A stretch of DNA of 64,000 nt, taken from an uncultured Romboutsia sp. Lineage in GTDB: Bacteria > Bacillota > Clostridia > Peptostreptococcales > Peptostreptococcaceae. Below the pieces are notes generated by a model, which was not told the origin of the DNA, ran no database searches, and was given only the letters and a program-made list of their open reading frames with translations. Of the stretch, positions 25,447 to 34,087 are shown piece after piece. How positions within the stretch are numbered: the stretch's first letter is position 1; every line of letters starts with the position of its first letter. The translations under genes were made by a program, and so were the position numbers. The stretch lies in contig CALFLM010000088.1 in NCBI GenBank assembly GCA_937880075.1, forward strand, positions 1 to 64,000. Direction: 5' to 3'.

Positions 25447-26118
25447 TTACTTTTTATCTACTTCCTTACTATCTACTACCTTATTATATTCTGCTCGCAA
25501 TTTCTCGATATTGTCACACATAGAAGTCTCGTTACCCTTATCATCTTTTACCTTTTTGCAAGGTGAACCAGGTTCACCATACAACTTTACATAAACAGTA
25601 TATGCTTCAGGAAACTCTTCCTTCAACTTGTTGATAGTTGTGATGACACCTAATGTACAAGAAAGCTTATCAGACCAATCTTGCAAGTCCAATCTCTTTA
25701 TAGTAATTGTTTTGATTTTCTCTGCAATCTCTGGTGCATTCTTCTTAATGTATTTTACCAAAGTATCATCAATTTGAAATTCATGAATACTAACACCATC
25801 AATCATCTTGTTGTAAATATTATTTACATTGAAGCAAGGACCAATATGATTCCATCTACTAAGAATATTATGCTTTTCTTTATCTTCTTTTGTCAAGAAA
25901 TCATATCCATATAATATCACATCGCCCTTATCAATAAGATGAGGATACTTCTTTTCAAACTCGAATACATCATTTGGAATATCCTTCATGAATAATGATG
26001 TAAGTTCATTTTCTACATTGGACATAATTGGTTTGTATTCTTTCTCAATAACATTTTTAGTCATTGCACGAACTACACTTTCTCTTTCTGATTTTGTAAA
26101 TTTCTTATAAGCTACCAT
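25447..26118 (-). CDS. unknown protein, 223 aa
   Basis: ATG at 26118, 4 bp from the preceding gene. Charged, soluble protein with a Lys/Glu-rich N-terminus and two Cys near the C-terminus (GSPCKKVKDDKGNETSMC). No signal or membrane segment. Member of the minus-strand unit starting near 27388. No family recognised. Confidence 0.7.
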   Translation of the reverse strand: MVAYKKFTKSERESVVRAMTKNVIEKEYKPIMSNVENELTSLFMKDIPNDVFEFEKKYPHLIDKGDVILYGYDFLTKEDKEKHNILSRWNHIGPCFNVNNIYNKMIDGVSIHEFQIDDTLVKYIKKNAPEIAEKIKTITIKRLDLQDWSDKLSCTLGVITTINKLKEEFPEAYTVYVKLYGEPGSPCKKVKDDKGNETSMCDNIEKLRAEYNKVVDSKEVDKK

Positions 26119-26122
26119 AATT

Positions 26123-26713
26123 TTACTTTTTTAAAATGTTTCTTAAATAATCTATTACATATTCAATATTCTCTTCAGTAAAGTCATATACCTCACGCTT
26201 TTGCAATTTACTGTTTACAGCTTGAATAAATGTAGCCTTATCAAGCTTATCACCAAACTTGCTCTGTACTTTCTCATATACTCCATATATCTGTTGCAAG
26301 TCATCATGTAAATCACCAGAATATTCCATAGGAAACTCTTCATTTGGAAAACTTGCTGTCCAAATATAGTTCAAACCATTTCTAAGAATATTCCAAACAT
26401 ACATATCATGAACTGTATCATCATATTGTAATTTAGACAATGGATAAGCTTCTTGCAATGTTATTGATGCACTATCTGTCTTTACTTCACCATTATCTAT
26501 ATAGAACCAAGATAGGTAGAATGCAGTTCTACAATAGCTTGATACATCTCTGAATATTCTCTGTTTCTTAAGATATTCATAGAATTCTTTTGTATTCAAT
26601 GCTTGAAACTGGTCTGGATTATCCTCATCTTTAACATAAAGAATTGGACAACCTTTATGTGGACCAATAAGCATACCATCATTTACAATTGATATAGCTG
26701 TTGTTAAATTCAT
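26123..26713 (-). CDS. unknown protein, 196 aa
   Basis: ATG at 26713. Aromatic-rich, soluble protein (ISIVNDGMLIGPHKGCPILY at the start; SYCRTAFYLSWFYIDNG in the centre), with a helical C-terminal third. No known motif. Tightly packed between its neighbours (4 bp and 9 bp gaps). Function unknown. Confidence 0.7.
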   Translation of the reverse strand: MNLTTAISIVNDGMLIGPHKGCPILYVKDEDNPDQFQALNTKEFYEYLKKQRIFRDVSSYCRTAFYLSWFYIDNGEVKTDSASITLQEAYPLSKLQYDDTVHDMYVWNILRNGLNYIWTASFPNEEFPMEYSGDLHDDLQQIYGVYEKVQSKFGDKLDKATFIQAVNSKLQKREVYDFTEENIEYVIDYLRNILKK

Positions 26714-26722
26714 ATTTCTAAA

Positions 26723-26947
26723 TTAATAAGTGTCTATTTCTCCAAAATCTTCTGGTCTAGTACCATCATAAAACATATAATCATTTTCTTCACTATCAAT
26801 AATCTTCAAATCAGTTTCTGAAATTCCAAGCTTCTTTGCAATTTCACCAATAGTGAAGATACCATTTGCATGTCGTTCATCAGTTTTCTTCTTCTTTTCC
26901 TTTGTATATTCAATGAACAAACTTCTGTACTTTATAGCATCATCATA
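26723..26947 (-). CDS. in-frame continuation after a TAG stop; HTH-like segment
   Basis: This frame follows directly, without a shift, after the TAG that ends the gene at 26948-27388. It has no ATG: the first codons are TAT GAT GAT GCT ATA, and the first usable start is TTG at 26920 (65 aa). The residues read smoothly (DDAIKYRSLFIEYTKEKKKK) and include a helix-turn-helix-like segment (TIGEIAKKLGISETDLKI). Either it is the C-terminal part of a longer protein cut by a nonsense codon or made by readthrough, or a separate TTG-start gene. There is no suppressor tRNA with anticodon CTA in the window. Confidence 0.5.
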   Translation of the reverse strand, partial: YDDAIKYRSLFIEYTKEKKKKTDERHANGIFTIGEIAKKLGISETDLKIIDSEENDYMFYDGTRPEDFGEIDTY

Positions 26948-27388
26948 CTATGTGAAAATTAGTGCATCATCAAGATTGTCATTTTCTTCAAATACAGGAA
27001 AATCATTATCATCAGTCAAAGTAAAATCAGCAATACCATGCTTACCAATTACATAATCCATATACTTTGTATCCTTAACTCGATACATATCCTTAAGGAA
27101 TGGATAAGGAATAGGAGTCATTCTATATCCATACTTTACTTTACTTACAAATATAGGAATAATATTATCTGTAACAATTCTGTTATTCTTAGCAGAAATA
27201 TTCACAACCCAGAAAATGTTGTACTTCTTCTGACACAATACCTTTGTCTTGAATAGACCAGACAATGCATTATGAATAGTTTCTTCTTCAGTACAATAAA
27301 GATCCATAAGATATCGAGTATACTTGCTCTTTTCCTTAAGAGTTGATAACTTAGCTAATGTACTTGATAATGTTGCTGTATATGTCAT
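26948..27388 (-). CDS. unknown protein, 146 aa, ends at in-frame TAG
   Basis: Start set at the ATG at 27388 (MTYTATLSSTLAKL); an upstream in-frame codon at 27412 would overlap the promoter -7 region. Soluble mixed alpha/beta protein with no recognised motif (TRYLMDLYCTEEETIHNAL, then NIFWVVNISAKNN). It is the first gene after the promoter at 27418-27445. The frame continues past its TAG stop into the next annotated segment, see 26723-26947. Confidence 0.65.
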   Translation of the reverse strand: MTYTATLSSTLAKLSTLKEKSKYTRYLMDLYCTEEETIHNALSGLFKTKVLCQKKYNIFWVVNISAKNNRIVTDNIIPIFVSKVKYGYRMTPIPYPFLKDMYRVKDTKYMDYVIGKHGIADFTLTDDNDFPVFEENDNLDDALIFT

Positions 27389-27417
27389 TATTTTTATTTT
27401 AATATTTAACATATAAA

Positions 27418-27445
27418 ATATAGAACAACTTTGATTTATTTCAAA
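27418..27445 (-). promoter_or_regulatory. early-type promoter
   Basis: TTTGAAA at 27445-27439, 15-nt spacer, CTATAT at 27423-27418. It leads the unit from 27388 to 23927. Confidence 0.7.
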
Positions 27446-27475
27446 CTTGTCGCAAATAAATTTAGAATAAAATTC

Positions 27476-27516
27476 TAATGAACATCACTTTCAGTTCTGT
27501 TCAAGAACTAAAGTTA
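27476..27516 (-). repeat. 41-bp repeat at end of a unit, copy 1
   Basis: Nearly identical (one difference by eye) to 50634-50674. On the minus strand it folds as CTTT-AGTTCT / AGAACT-GAAAG with loop TGAAC and one bulged base. It lies between the last gene of one unit and the promoter of the next. Confidence 0.8.
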
Positions 27517-27529
27517 AAATTTCAAAATT

Positions 27530-27883
27530 TTATTCTTCATTCCAAGAAATTTCTGTTTTATGATAATGTTCTTGCTGTCCTGAATAAGGATCCCATTCAG
27601 AATCAACTTCAACATTCAAATTCTTCATTATATCAGTCTTGATTGTATCTTTCACATACTTTGCAACTGCTTTTCCTAATACATAAGAAGGATCATTCTC
27701 AACATTAAATTTGTCATTCTCGATGGTTTTCTTCAATGACTTATTTTCCACATTCAATTCCTTTACTTGAATTTCTAGTTCATTAATATAACGTTGCATT
27801 TCAACAACATTGACTGGTAATGAATCTAAATAATTCTTCTTTACCATCTTTGACAATTCATTTAATGTATAATCTCTTTTCAT
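27530..27883 (-). CDS. coiled-coil protein, 117 aa, unknown
   Basis: ATG at 27883. Residues of about 28-60 form a probable coiled coil (MQRYINELEIQVKELNVENK), with a helical segment and an acidic, His-containing C-terminal tail after it. Second gene of the two-gene unit transcribed from the tandem promoters at 28465-28536. Function unknown. Confidence 0.7.
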   Translation of the reverse strand: MKRDYTLNELSKMVKKNYLDSLPVNVVEMQRYINELEIQVKELNVENKSLKKTIENDKFNVENDPSYVLGKAVAKYVKDTIKTDIMKNLNVEVDSEWDPYSGQQEHYHKTEISWNEE

Positions 27884-27913
27884 AGCGTATTTTATTGTCT
27901 ATATTTAAGTTAA

Positions 27914-28426
27914 TCAATAAGTCATAGCCATTCCTGCTTTTGCATAATTCCCGTTGCTAATGTTATATCTCAATCTATTGATCCATTCATAACTTTTGCT
28001 AGCATGAATATCTTCAGGAAGTACAAATGTATCACCAACTTTAGTAAATTTTACAGTACACATTGCACATTCAAAACTATATTCCGGAAATGTATTAAAT
28101 AACTCTTCATATTCTTCATTATCTTTAACACCAATATCTTTAAGATAATATTCTTTTTTAATCTTAACTACTCTACAAGCGCATATTTCATTATGAGATA
28201 AATGCATATCTATAACAGAACCATTTTTATATACACCCATTGAATGTTGAATATCTGTAGACCAAAGAATTGTCTTATTCTTATATAATTTATCAAGAAC
28301 TTCTTTAGTTATCTGTGGGTTATTGTTAATATCATAACCTTCTGAAGCTAAGAAGGAATACATATCCATCATTGGAGCATTATCATAATAATCTTTAGCA
28401 CTTGTTGTATAAATATTTCTTTTCAT
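27914..28426 (-). CDS. unknown protein, 170 aa
   Basis: ATG at 28426, about 39 nt below the nearest -7 box. It has a central beta-rich segment with paired Cys (EICACRVVKIKKEYYL, then SFECAMCTVKF), which could be metal-binding, but the spacing does not match a known finger. First gene after a duplicated promoter, so it is probably strongly expressed early. Function unknown. Confidence 0.7.
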   Translation of the reverse strand: MKRNIYTTSAKDYYDNAPMMDMYSFLASEGYDINNNPQITKEVLDKLYKNKTILWSTDIQHSMGVYKNGSVIDMHLSHNEICACRVVKIKKEYYLKDIGVKDNEEYEELFNTFPEYSFECAMCTVKFTKVGDTFVLPEDIHASKSYEWINRLRYNISNGNYAKAGMAMTY

Positions 28427-28450
28427 AATCTTAATAATTTTACTTAATAA

Positions 28451-28538
28451 TTTTAACGTTTAAAATATAGAACAAACAAAATAAATTTCAAAATTTTTAA
28501 CGTTTAAAATATAGAACAAACAAAATAAATTTCAAAAT
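28451..28538 (-). promoter_or_regulatory. tandem duplicated early promoter
   Basis: Two identical 44-bp units (28451-28494, 28495-28538), each with TTTGAAA (28492-28486; 28536-28530), a 15-nt spacer and CTATAT (28470-28465; 28514-28509), then TTTTAAACG. They face the gene at 28426. Confidence 0.75.
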
Positions 28539-28544
28539 AAAATC

Positions 28545-28574
28545 TTTGAAATTGCAATTATTTTGTTTCTATTT
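28545..28574 (+). promoter_or_regulatory. divergent promoter of gp47/gp46
   Basis: Plus strand TTTGAAA (28545-28551), 17-nt spacer, CTATTT (28569-28574), about 24 nt before the ATG at 28598. It shares TATTTTGTTT with the minus-strand repeats. Confidence 0.5.
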
Positions 28575-28597
28575 TAATTTAGTATAAACATTATTTT

Positions 28598-29623
28598 ATG
28601 AATGAAAAAGATACTTTAGTGATAGGTGATTTCCATTTTGGAACAAAGACAAATTCAATACAATGGCTTGAAGAAATGGAAAATTACTTTATAGAAATTG
28701 AGAGTTTGATAGTAGCAAATGGTGCACAAAAAGTAATTTTCTTAGGTGACTTGTTTGATGTAAGATATTCTATAAATACTTTAGTTGGCATCAAAGTAAA
28801 AGACATGGTAAGAGAAATGATAGAAAGAAATCCTGTAAAGAGTTTCAATTTTCTTGCAGGTAATCATGACTACTATTCTCCTAAGAAAGAAGATATGCAT
28901 TACAATGCTTATGAAATGGTTTTTGGCACCGAATTCATGAAAGAACATGATAATGTACACTTCTATACTGAAAGGCCATATCTTGATAATGATGGTGACT
29001 TATATTTGCCTTGGTTCTTCACAGAAGATAAGGAATTGTTTGGACAAACAATAGAACACTTTAAAGGAGAATCTATAAATAGAATATTCTGTCACTCTGA
29101 TCTATGTACTTGGGATATAGATATGATAAAGAACATGAATGGAAGTCCGGTATATAGTGGACACATTCATACACCATGGACAGATGAAGAACATAAGTTA
29201 TATAATCTTGGTGCAGCATTACCATTGAACTTCAATGATGTAAATGACAAGAGATATGTATATTTGTTAAGAGGTACAGAAATAGTACGTAAGTTTGAAA
29301 ATGAAGAAACTTATCAGTTTTACAGATATTTTAATGAAGAAATCTTTAATCTTACTAATTTTGATAATTGCTTTGTTCAGCTATATATTGATAAAGATTT
29401 AATCAATAAAGCAAAATACATTGAGAAAGTAAAAGAACTGAAACTGAATAATCCTGGAATATCTATAAGAGTAGTAGCAATAGATAAGATGATGATAAAT
29501 GATGATGAAGTTGGAATTGACATGAACCAAGATATAAAGAAATATATTGACAGCAACATTCCAAAGAATCTATATAGTAAGTATGAAACAATTAAAGAAA
29601 AGATAGAAGAAAGAGGAAAATGA
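28598..29623 (+). CDS. 47: recombination nuclease, gp47/SbcD/Mre11-like
   Basis: 341 aa, ATG at 28598. Metallophosphoesterase motifs in order: GDFHFG (about 10-15), FLGDLFDVR (about 48-56), AGNHDYY (near 89-95), FCHSD (about 165) and SGHIHTPW (about 187-194), supplying the Asp, Asn and His ligands of a two-metal nuclease site. Known: with the Rad50-like gp46 it forms the T4 complex that resects DNA ends for recombination-dependent replication. It overlaps gene 46 by ATGA. It has its own early-type promoter, although it lies on the late strand. Length is close to T4 gp47 (339 aa). Confidence 0.92.
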   Translation: MNEKDTLVIGDFHFGTKTNSIQWLEEMENYFIEIESLIVANGAQKVIFLGDLFDVRYSINTLVGIKVKDMVREMIERNPVKSFNFLAGNHDYYSPKKEDMHYNAYEMVFGTEFMKEHDNVHFYTERPYLDNDGDLYLPWFFTEDKELFGQTIEHFKGESINRIFCHSDLCTWDIDMIKNMNGSPVYSGHIHTPWTDEEHKLYNLGAALPLNFNDVNDKRYVYLLRGTEIVRKFENEETYQFYRYFNEEIFNLTNFDNCFVQLYIDKDLINKAKYIEKVKELKLNNPGISIRVVAIDKMMINDDEVGIDMNQDIKKYIDSNIPKNLYSKYETIKEKIEERGK

Positions 29624-31329
29624 AAATAAATAAGATTAAGATAACAAACTTCAAATCAATTTATGGTACACAAGAATTCGACTTTAATGAGTTGAATGGT
29701 ATGATAAAGCTATCAGGACCTATTGGGAGTGGCAAAACCAGCCTGCTTGAAGCTATTCTGTTTGGACTTTATGGTACCATAAAAGATCATAAGAACCCCA
29801 ATTTGATTGCTTGGAATACCAAAGACTATAAAGTTGAATTATGGCTTACTTCTGGAAAACATGATATCTATATATCTAGACAATGTTATTCAGAAATGGT
29901 AGCGAAGATAGATGGAAAGGATTTGCAAGCACCATCTAAGAATGATTATCAGAAAATTCTAGAAGAATATTATGATGTACCAAGAATTGCAATAGAAAGG
30001 ATGTGTATCATATCATTCAACCAGTTTATGTCATTAGCAAGCATGAACCCATTTCAAACAAAATGTTTTCTTGATGATGTATTTGGGTTTAAGACTTTTA
30101 CCACTTATAATGATGAAGTAGTAGAAGAAAAAAGAGATGTAGTAAAGAGAGGAACAGAATTGCAAGCATTGATACAAGAAACTTCTAATCAGATAGAATC
30201 CTTAAAAAAGAAGAAAGAAAATCAGCAGCAGAAACTTGCAACATCAATAGATATAACTGGTTTAGACAAGCGAAGAAATGACTTGATTGAACAAGGAAAA
30301 TCTGTAAAAGAAGAGCATAAGCAAAAAGTTAATGCAACAGTAGAGCAAAAAAGAGAATTAGAGAAAAAGAAATCTGAATTTGTTGATAAGAGAACAGAAG
30401 CAGCTACTTTGGGAAAGCAACAGAAACAGATGTATGAAAAATTCAAATCTGGTAAATGCCCTACATGTGGCCATGATATTGAGAAATCAAAAATAGATGA
30501 ATATCTCAATAAAATGAATGATTATGCTAAAGTTTGGCATGATTGGAATGATAAGATAGAAGAAGTATCTAAAGAAATTCTATCTATAAATGATAAGATA
30601 GATGTAGTAAACAAGAAATATGATACACTTATTTCTGATATTAAATCCGAAATTCATTCTATTGATACTAAAGTATCAACTTACAATTCTAATCTTAAGT
30701 TAATGAAAGATAATTTTGACAATTTGATATCAGAAGCTAAAGACAAGCTAGAAAGATTGCAACAAGAATCATTAGATAATGAATTAGAACAAGGTGAATG
30801 GAATGATTTGTCAGAATTGTTCACTAAGTCATTACGATACAAGTTGCTTGATTCTATGATACCACATATCAACAATTCAATATCTAAGTATCTCAATAAG
30901 CTTGAACAAAACTATTCTGTCAAATTTGACCAAGAATTCAAGTGTCATATATTCATAGACAATAATGAAAAAGAAATTTCATATAAAGACTTATCGACTG
31001 GACAGAAGAAGACCTTAGATATCTGTATCATTTTTGGAATTCTTCAGAATGTCATTGCAAATGTCAATTTTAATATAATAGGACTTGATGAACTTTTTTC
31101 GAACATGGATGACAACATGAAAGATATGATGTTAGAAATGCTTCAGACTTCTATGGCAAACAACAGAACTATCATAATTATCAATCATGGACCTATGCCT
31201 GATGACAGATTTGACCATAAAATAAGAGTAAGTGTAAAGAATAAGAAAATCAATAAAGAAAACATTAAGAAAAGTTTATGTACAGGTCAAGTAATAGTAC
31301 ATGCATCCGAATATGAACAAGTCTTTTAA
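29620..31329 (+). CDS. 46: recombination ATPase, gp46/SbcC/Rad50-like
   Basis: 569 aa, ATG at 29620 overlapping gene 47 by 4 bp. Seen: Walker A GPIGSGKT (about 34-41), long coiled coils on both sides of a zinc hook CPTCGHD (about 280-286), ABC signature LSTGQKK (about 458-464) and Walker B IIGLDELFS (about 485-493). Known: ATP-driven partner of gp47; the hook dimerises the coiled coils. Length is near T4 gp46 (560 aa). The ATPase domains and the hook are all intact. Confidence 0.93.
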   Translation: MKINKIKITNFKSIYGTQEFDFNELNGMIKLSGPIGSGKTSLLEAILFGLYGTIKDHKNPNLIAWNTKDYKVELWLTSGKHDIYISRQCYSEMVAKIDGKDLQAPSKNDYQKILEEYYDVPRIAIERMCIISFNQFMSLASMNPFQTKCFLDDVFGFKTFTTYNDEVVEEKRDVVKRGTELQALIQETSNQIESLKKKKENQQQKLATSIDITGLDKRRNDLIEQGKSVKEEHKQKVNATVEQKRELEKKKSEFVDKRTEAATLGKQQKQMYEKFKSGKCPTCGHDIEKSKIDEYLNKMNDYAKVWHDWNDKIEEVSKEILSINDKIDVVNKKYDTLISDIKSEIHSIDTKVSTYNSNLKLMKDNFDNLISEAKDKLERLQQESLDNELEQGEWNDLSELFTKSLRYKLLDSMIPHINNSISKYLNKLEQNYSVKFDQEFKCHIFIDNNEKEISYKDLSTGQKKTLDICIIFGILQNVIANVNFNIIGLDELFSNMDDNMKDMMLEMLQTSMANNRTIIIINHGPMPDDRFDHKIRVSVKNKKINKENIKKSLCTGQVIVHASEYEQVF

Positions 31330-31390
31330 CTAAAACAAATAACTTTATTTTTTAAGTGAGGAAATAAAAAATCAAATTTGATTAATAAAT

Positions 31391-32530
31391 ATGGCAATAC
31401 GTAGAAAACAAACACAAGAAGAAACAGAACAAACATTAGCTGCTCAAATTGGAGATCTTGGTAATGATTTGAATATGGAAGCAGATGGAGGAGTACAGCA
31501 AGAAGTATATGATGATGTAGCTGAAGAAGCTCCTTCTACTAATATGGCTACTCAAATGATAGGAAAGAAGTTGAACAGACTTCCTGGGGCTATGTCAAAT
31601 GAAGAGAGAGAACGTGATAAAGAATTCATCAAATCACAGAATCTTTCAAGAATTGGTCAGAAAATTGGAGATACTACAAGAGTTCGTGAAGGATGGCTGC
31701 CAGTAGATAGAACATTGTTAGGTGAACGTGATATTTTCTATCCATCTGATTGGTCATTCTATATTCGTCCAGCAACAGTAGAAGCTATTCGTAACTGGTC
31801 TATGATTGATGATCAGAATGGTAATAGTATCGATGAAGTATTTAACGAGGTATTGAAGACTTGTTTGCAGATTAAGGATAGTACAGATCGTCCTATTCCT
31901 TGGCACAACATTTGCTCTTGGGACAGATTCTTCTTCTTACTTCTTGTAAGAGAATACACATTCCAAGATGGTGAGTCAAATATTTCATATTATGAGGATT
32001 GTCCTGAGTGTGAAACCCCAGTAGAATTCAATTTGACTTCTGATGCATTGATGTATGATATGCCAGATGAAGAAGTAATTTCATATTATGACCAGACTTC
32101 TCGTACTTGGGCAATTGATCCATCAGAATATGAAGTAGAAGGTGATCCTATTACTTTGTATGTACCAACTTTGGAAAAGGATGCAAACATCAAGGCTTGG
32201 ATGATACGTAAGCTTCAAGAAAACAGAAATACAAAGATAGATCCAGTATTTATTCGTTTTGTTTCTTGGATGACACCTAAGATTTCTAAGGATGATGAAA
32301 TCAGTAAGAGACAGATGAAACAACTTAAGATGGCATTTGATTCTCTTTCTATTGACCAGTTTGAATTTATGGATGAAGTTCTTAAGAATATTATTGTTAC
32401 TCCTAAGACTAAATTGCTTACTAAATGTCCAAGTTGTGGAGAGGAGGTAACTTCAGATATCAGGTTTCCAGATGGAGTTGGGGCTTTATTCCATGTACAA
32501 AGTAAGCGTCGCCGCTTCGGTAAGAAATGA
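31391..32530 (+). CDS. zinc-ribbon tail/baseplate assembly protein (gp26-like)
   Basis: 379 aa, ATG at 31391. The first about 110 residues are acidic/Gln-rich and low complexity; the folded part contains two CxxC pairs (CPECETPVEF near 203 and CPSCGEEV near 352) that look like a split zinc ribbon, with a helical, Trp-rich segment between. This organisation recalls the T4 gp26/gp51 hub-assembly family of myophages, but the match is from memory of the pattern, not from alignment. It overlaps the next ORF, 32472-32753, by 59 bp in another frame, as tail chaperone pairs often do. It is the first gene of the late block. Confidence 0.5.
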   Translation: MAIRRKQTQEETEQTLAAQIGDLGNDLNMEADGGVQQEVYDDVAEEAPSTNMATQMIGKKLNRLPGAMSNEERERDKEFIKSQNLSRIGQKIGDTTRVREGWLPVDRTLLGERDIFYPSDWSFYIRPATVEAIRNWSMIDDQNGNSIDEVFNEVLKTCLQIKDSTDRPIPWHNICSWDRFFFLLLVREYTFQDGESNISYYEDCPECETPVEFNLTSDALMYDMPDEEVISYYDQTSRTWAIDPSEYEVEGDPITLYVPTLEKDANIKAWMIRKLQENRNTKIDPVFIRFVSWMTPKISKDDEISKRQMKQLKMAFDSLSIDQFEFMDEVLKNIIVTPKTKLLTKCPSCGEEVTSDIRFPDGVGALFHVQSKRRRFGKK

Positions 32531-32753
32531 TCTTTTCATCTGCAGAGAATATCACATACAACCTAGTGAGATACTTAGAATGCCTTACTGGATATATGAA
32601 GAGTATCTTGCTAATATAAAAGATATCCAAAAGAAAGAAGAAAAGGAACAAAAAGATCAGGATAAGAGATACAATAGCATGATGCCTAAGATGCCTAGCA
32701 TGCCTAAGATGTCGACACCGGCTATGCCTAAAATTTCTATTCCTAAATTCTAA
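32472..32753 (+). CDS. overlapping small protein, 93 aa
   Basis: ATG at 32472 (ATG at 32493 also possible), in the +1 frame relative to the preceding gene and overlapping its last 59 bp. Residues of about 28-55 (QPSEILRMPYWIYEEYLANI) resemble the short helical motif seen after gp26-type proteins. The C-terminus is a Met/Pro/Lys repeat (MPKMPSMPKMSTPAMPKISI). It could be translated separately or by +1 frameshift as an extended form. Immediately followed by a palindromic terminator. Confidence 0.6.
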   Translation: MELGLYSMYKVSVAASVRNDLFICREYHIQPSEILRMPYWIYEEYLANIKDIQKKEEKEQKDQDKRYNSMMPKMPSMPKMSTPAMPKISIPKF

Positions 32754-32756
32754 AGA

Positions 32757-32789
32757 ATGGGTGAACTTAAGTTCACCCATTTCTATTTT
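32757..32789 (+). terminator. palindromic late terminator
   Basis: ATGGGTGAAC / GTTCACCCAT, a 10-bp perfect stem around TTAA (32757-32780), followed by TTCTATTTT. Confidence 0.88.
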
Positions 32790-32795
32790 ATTAAT

Positions 32796-33944
32796 ATGGA
32801 TTACGATAAAATACTTTTAAATATATTCTTAACAAATAGCGGAAGGTCTAAATATGTTTTAAAAAAATTAAATAATTATTCAAACATAAAAAAATATTTA
32901 GATAATAGATTTTATGATTACTCAGAATCATATAAAGAAATATTAGATAGAATAAAATTTAAAATAGAAATAAGACCTACTTGTAAATTATGCGGTGCAA
33001 ATGTAAAATATAAAGGATTGTTAAATAACCAACCTACGTATAAAACATATTGTTCTTGTTCTTGCGCACAAAAATCAGAAGAAACTAGAAAGAAATATAA
33101 AGAAAAGTGCATTCAAAAATATGGTGTAGATAATTCATTCAAAGATAAACAAGTACAAGAAAAGAAAAAGAAGTCATTAATAGAGCATTATGGTGTAGTA
33201 GTCCCATCTAAATCTGATAAAATAAAAGAAAAGATAAAAAATACTTGTTTAGAAAAATATGGGTCCACATCATTATTACAAAGTGAAGAAATAAGAAAGA
33301 AAATAAAAATAACTAATTTAGAAAAGTATGGTTCAATTACTCCATTAGGCAATACAGAATTTATGAAGATCAAGATAAAAGAAAAATATGGAGTAGAATA
33401 TTCAACTCAAATACCTTATGTAAAAAAGAAAATAAGTGAAGGAACATCATCTTTAAAATGTAAGAAAAAGAAAGAAAAAACTTGTATGGAACGATATGGT
33501 GTACCACATATATCAATGGATGAAGATATAAAAAACAAGAAAATAGAAACAAGAAGAAAAAATCATACATTCAATACTTCTAAACCAGAAGAAGAATTGT
33601 ATTTGTATATTAAAGAAAAGTTTCCATCGGTGGAAAGACAGTATAATAAAGATACAAGATATCCATTTGATTGTGACTTTTATATTCCGGAATTAGATTA
33701 CTTTATAGAATTGAATGGATTCTGTTCACATGGTGGTCATCCATATAATCCTAAAAGCAAAAATGATGTAAATAAGCTTAATTCATGGAAAGAAAAATCT
33801 GTTGAACATCCAATGTATAACAATATGATAAAAACTTGGACAGTAACAGATCCATTAAAAAGAGAAATAGCAAAACAAAATAATCTTCATTTTAAAGAAG
33901 TATGGACTTTAGATGAAGGTAAAAAATTTATCGATAAATTATGA
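32796..33944 (+). CDS. KYG-repeat homing endonuclease (Vsr-like fold)
   Basis: 382 aa. Start at the ATG at 32796; an in-frame ATG upstream lies within the terminator hairpin. Order: N-terminal helical region (YSNIKKYLDNRFYDYSESYK), CxxC and CSCSC zinc knuckle (about 68-92), about six repeats beginning with KYG or equivalent (about 105-265), a conserved NTSKPEEELYLYI linker, then CDFYIPELDYFIELNG (about 307-322) with the Asp, Glu and following His of a Vsr/DUF559-type PD-(D/E)XK nuclease, and a C-terminal KEVWTLDEGKKFID helix. Placed directly behind a late terminator, before the prohead protease. Same family as four other genes in the window. Confidence 0.72.
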   Translation: MDYDKILLNIFLTNSGRSKYVLKKLNNYSNIKKYLDNRFYDYSESYKEILDRIKFKIEIRPTCKLCGANVKYKGLLNNQPTYKTYCSCSCAQKSEETRKKYKEKCIQKYGVDNSFKDKQVQEKKKKSLIEHYGVVVPSKSDKIKEKIKNTCLEKYGSTSLLQSEEIRKKIKITNLEKYGSITPLGNTEFMKIKIKEKYGVEYSTQIPYVKKKISEGTSSLKCKKKKEKTCMERYGVPHISMDEDIKNKKIETRRKNHTFNTSKPEEELYLYIKEKFPSVERQYNKDTRYPFDCDFYIPELDYFIELNGFCSHGGHPYNPKSKNDVNKLNSWKEKSVEHPMYNNMIKTWTVTDPLKREIAKQNNLHFKEVWTLDEGKKFIDKL

Positions 33945-34087
33945 TGGTAAACTATTGTCCTTTTTATTTTTATTTATTATTAATTAAACGTAATTTGATA
34001 GAGGCTTTTTACTTACTTCTGTTATTTTTAAAAGTAACATTAACCTAATTTAATATATAGGTCAAAATTTATCCTATCAAATACGAA
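33945..34087. other. spacer before the prohead protease
   Basis: A/T-rich, 143 bp. No ORF, no strong hairpin and no copy of the TTTGAAA/CTATAT promoter. Probably contains the late promoter of the capsid unit, whose motif cannot be defined here. Confidence 0.3.

Noticed and set aside
32757..32796. Longer start of the endonuclease within the terminator (MGELKFTH...)
   Set aside because: Those codons are the stem and loop of the terminator palindrome; the ATG at 32796 has the usual A/T-rich leader and gives the N-terminus shared by the family.
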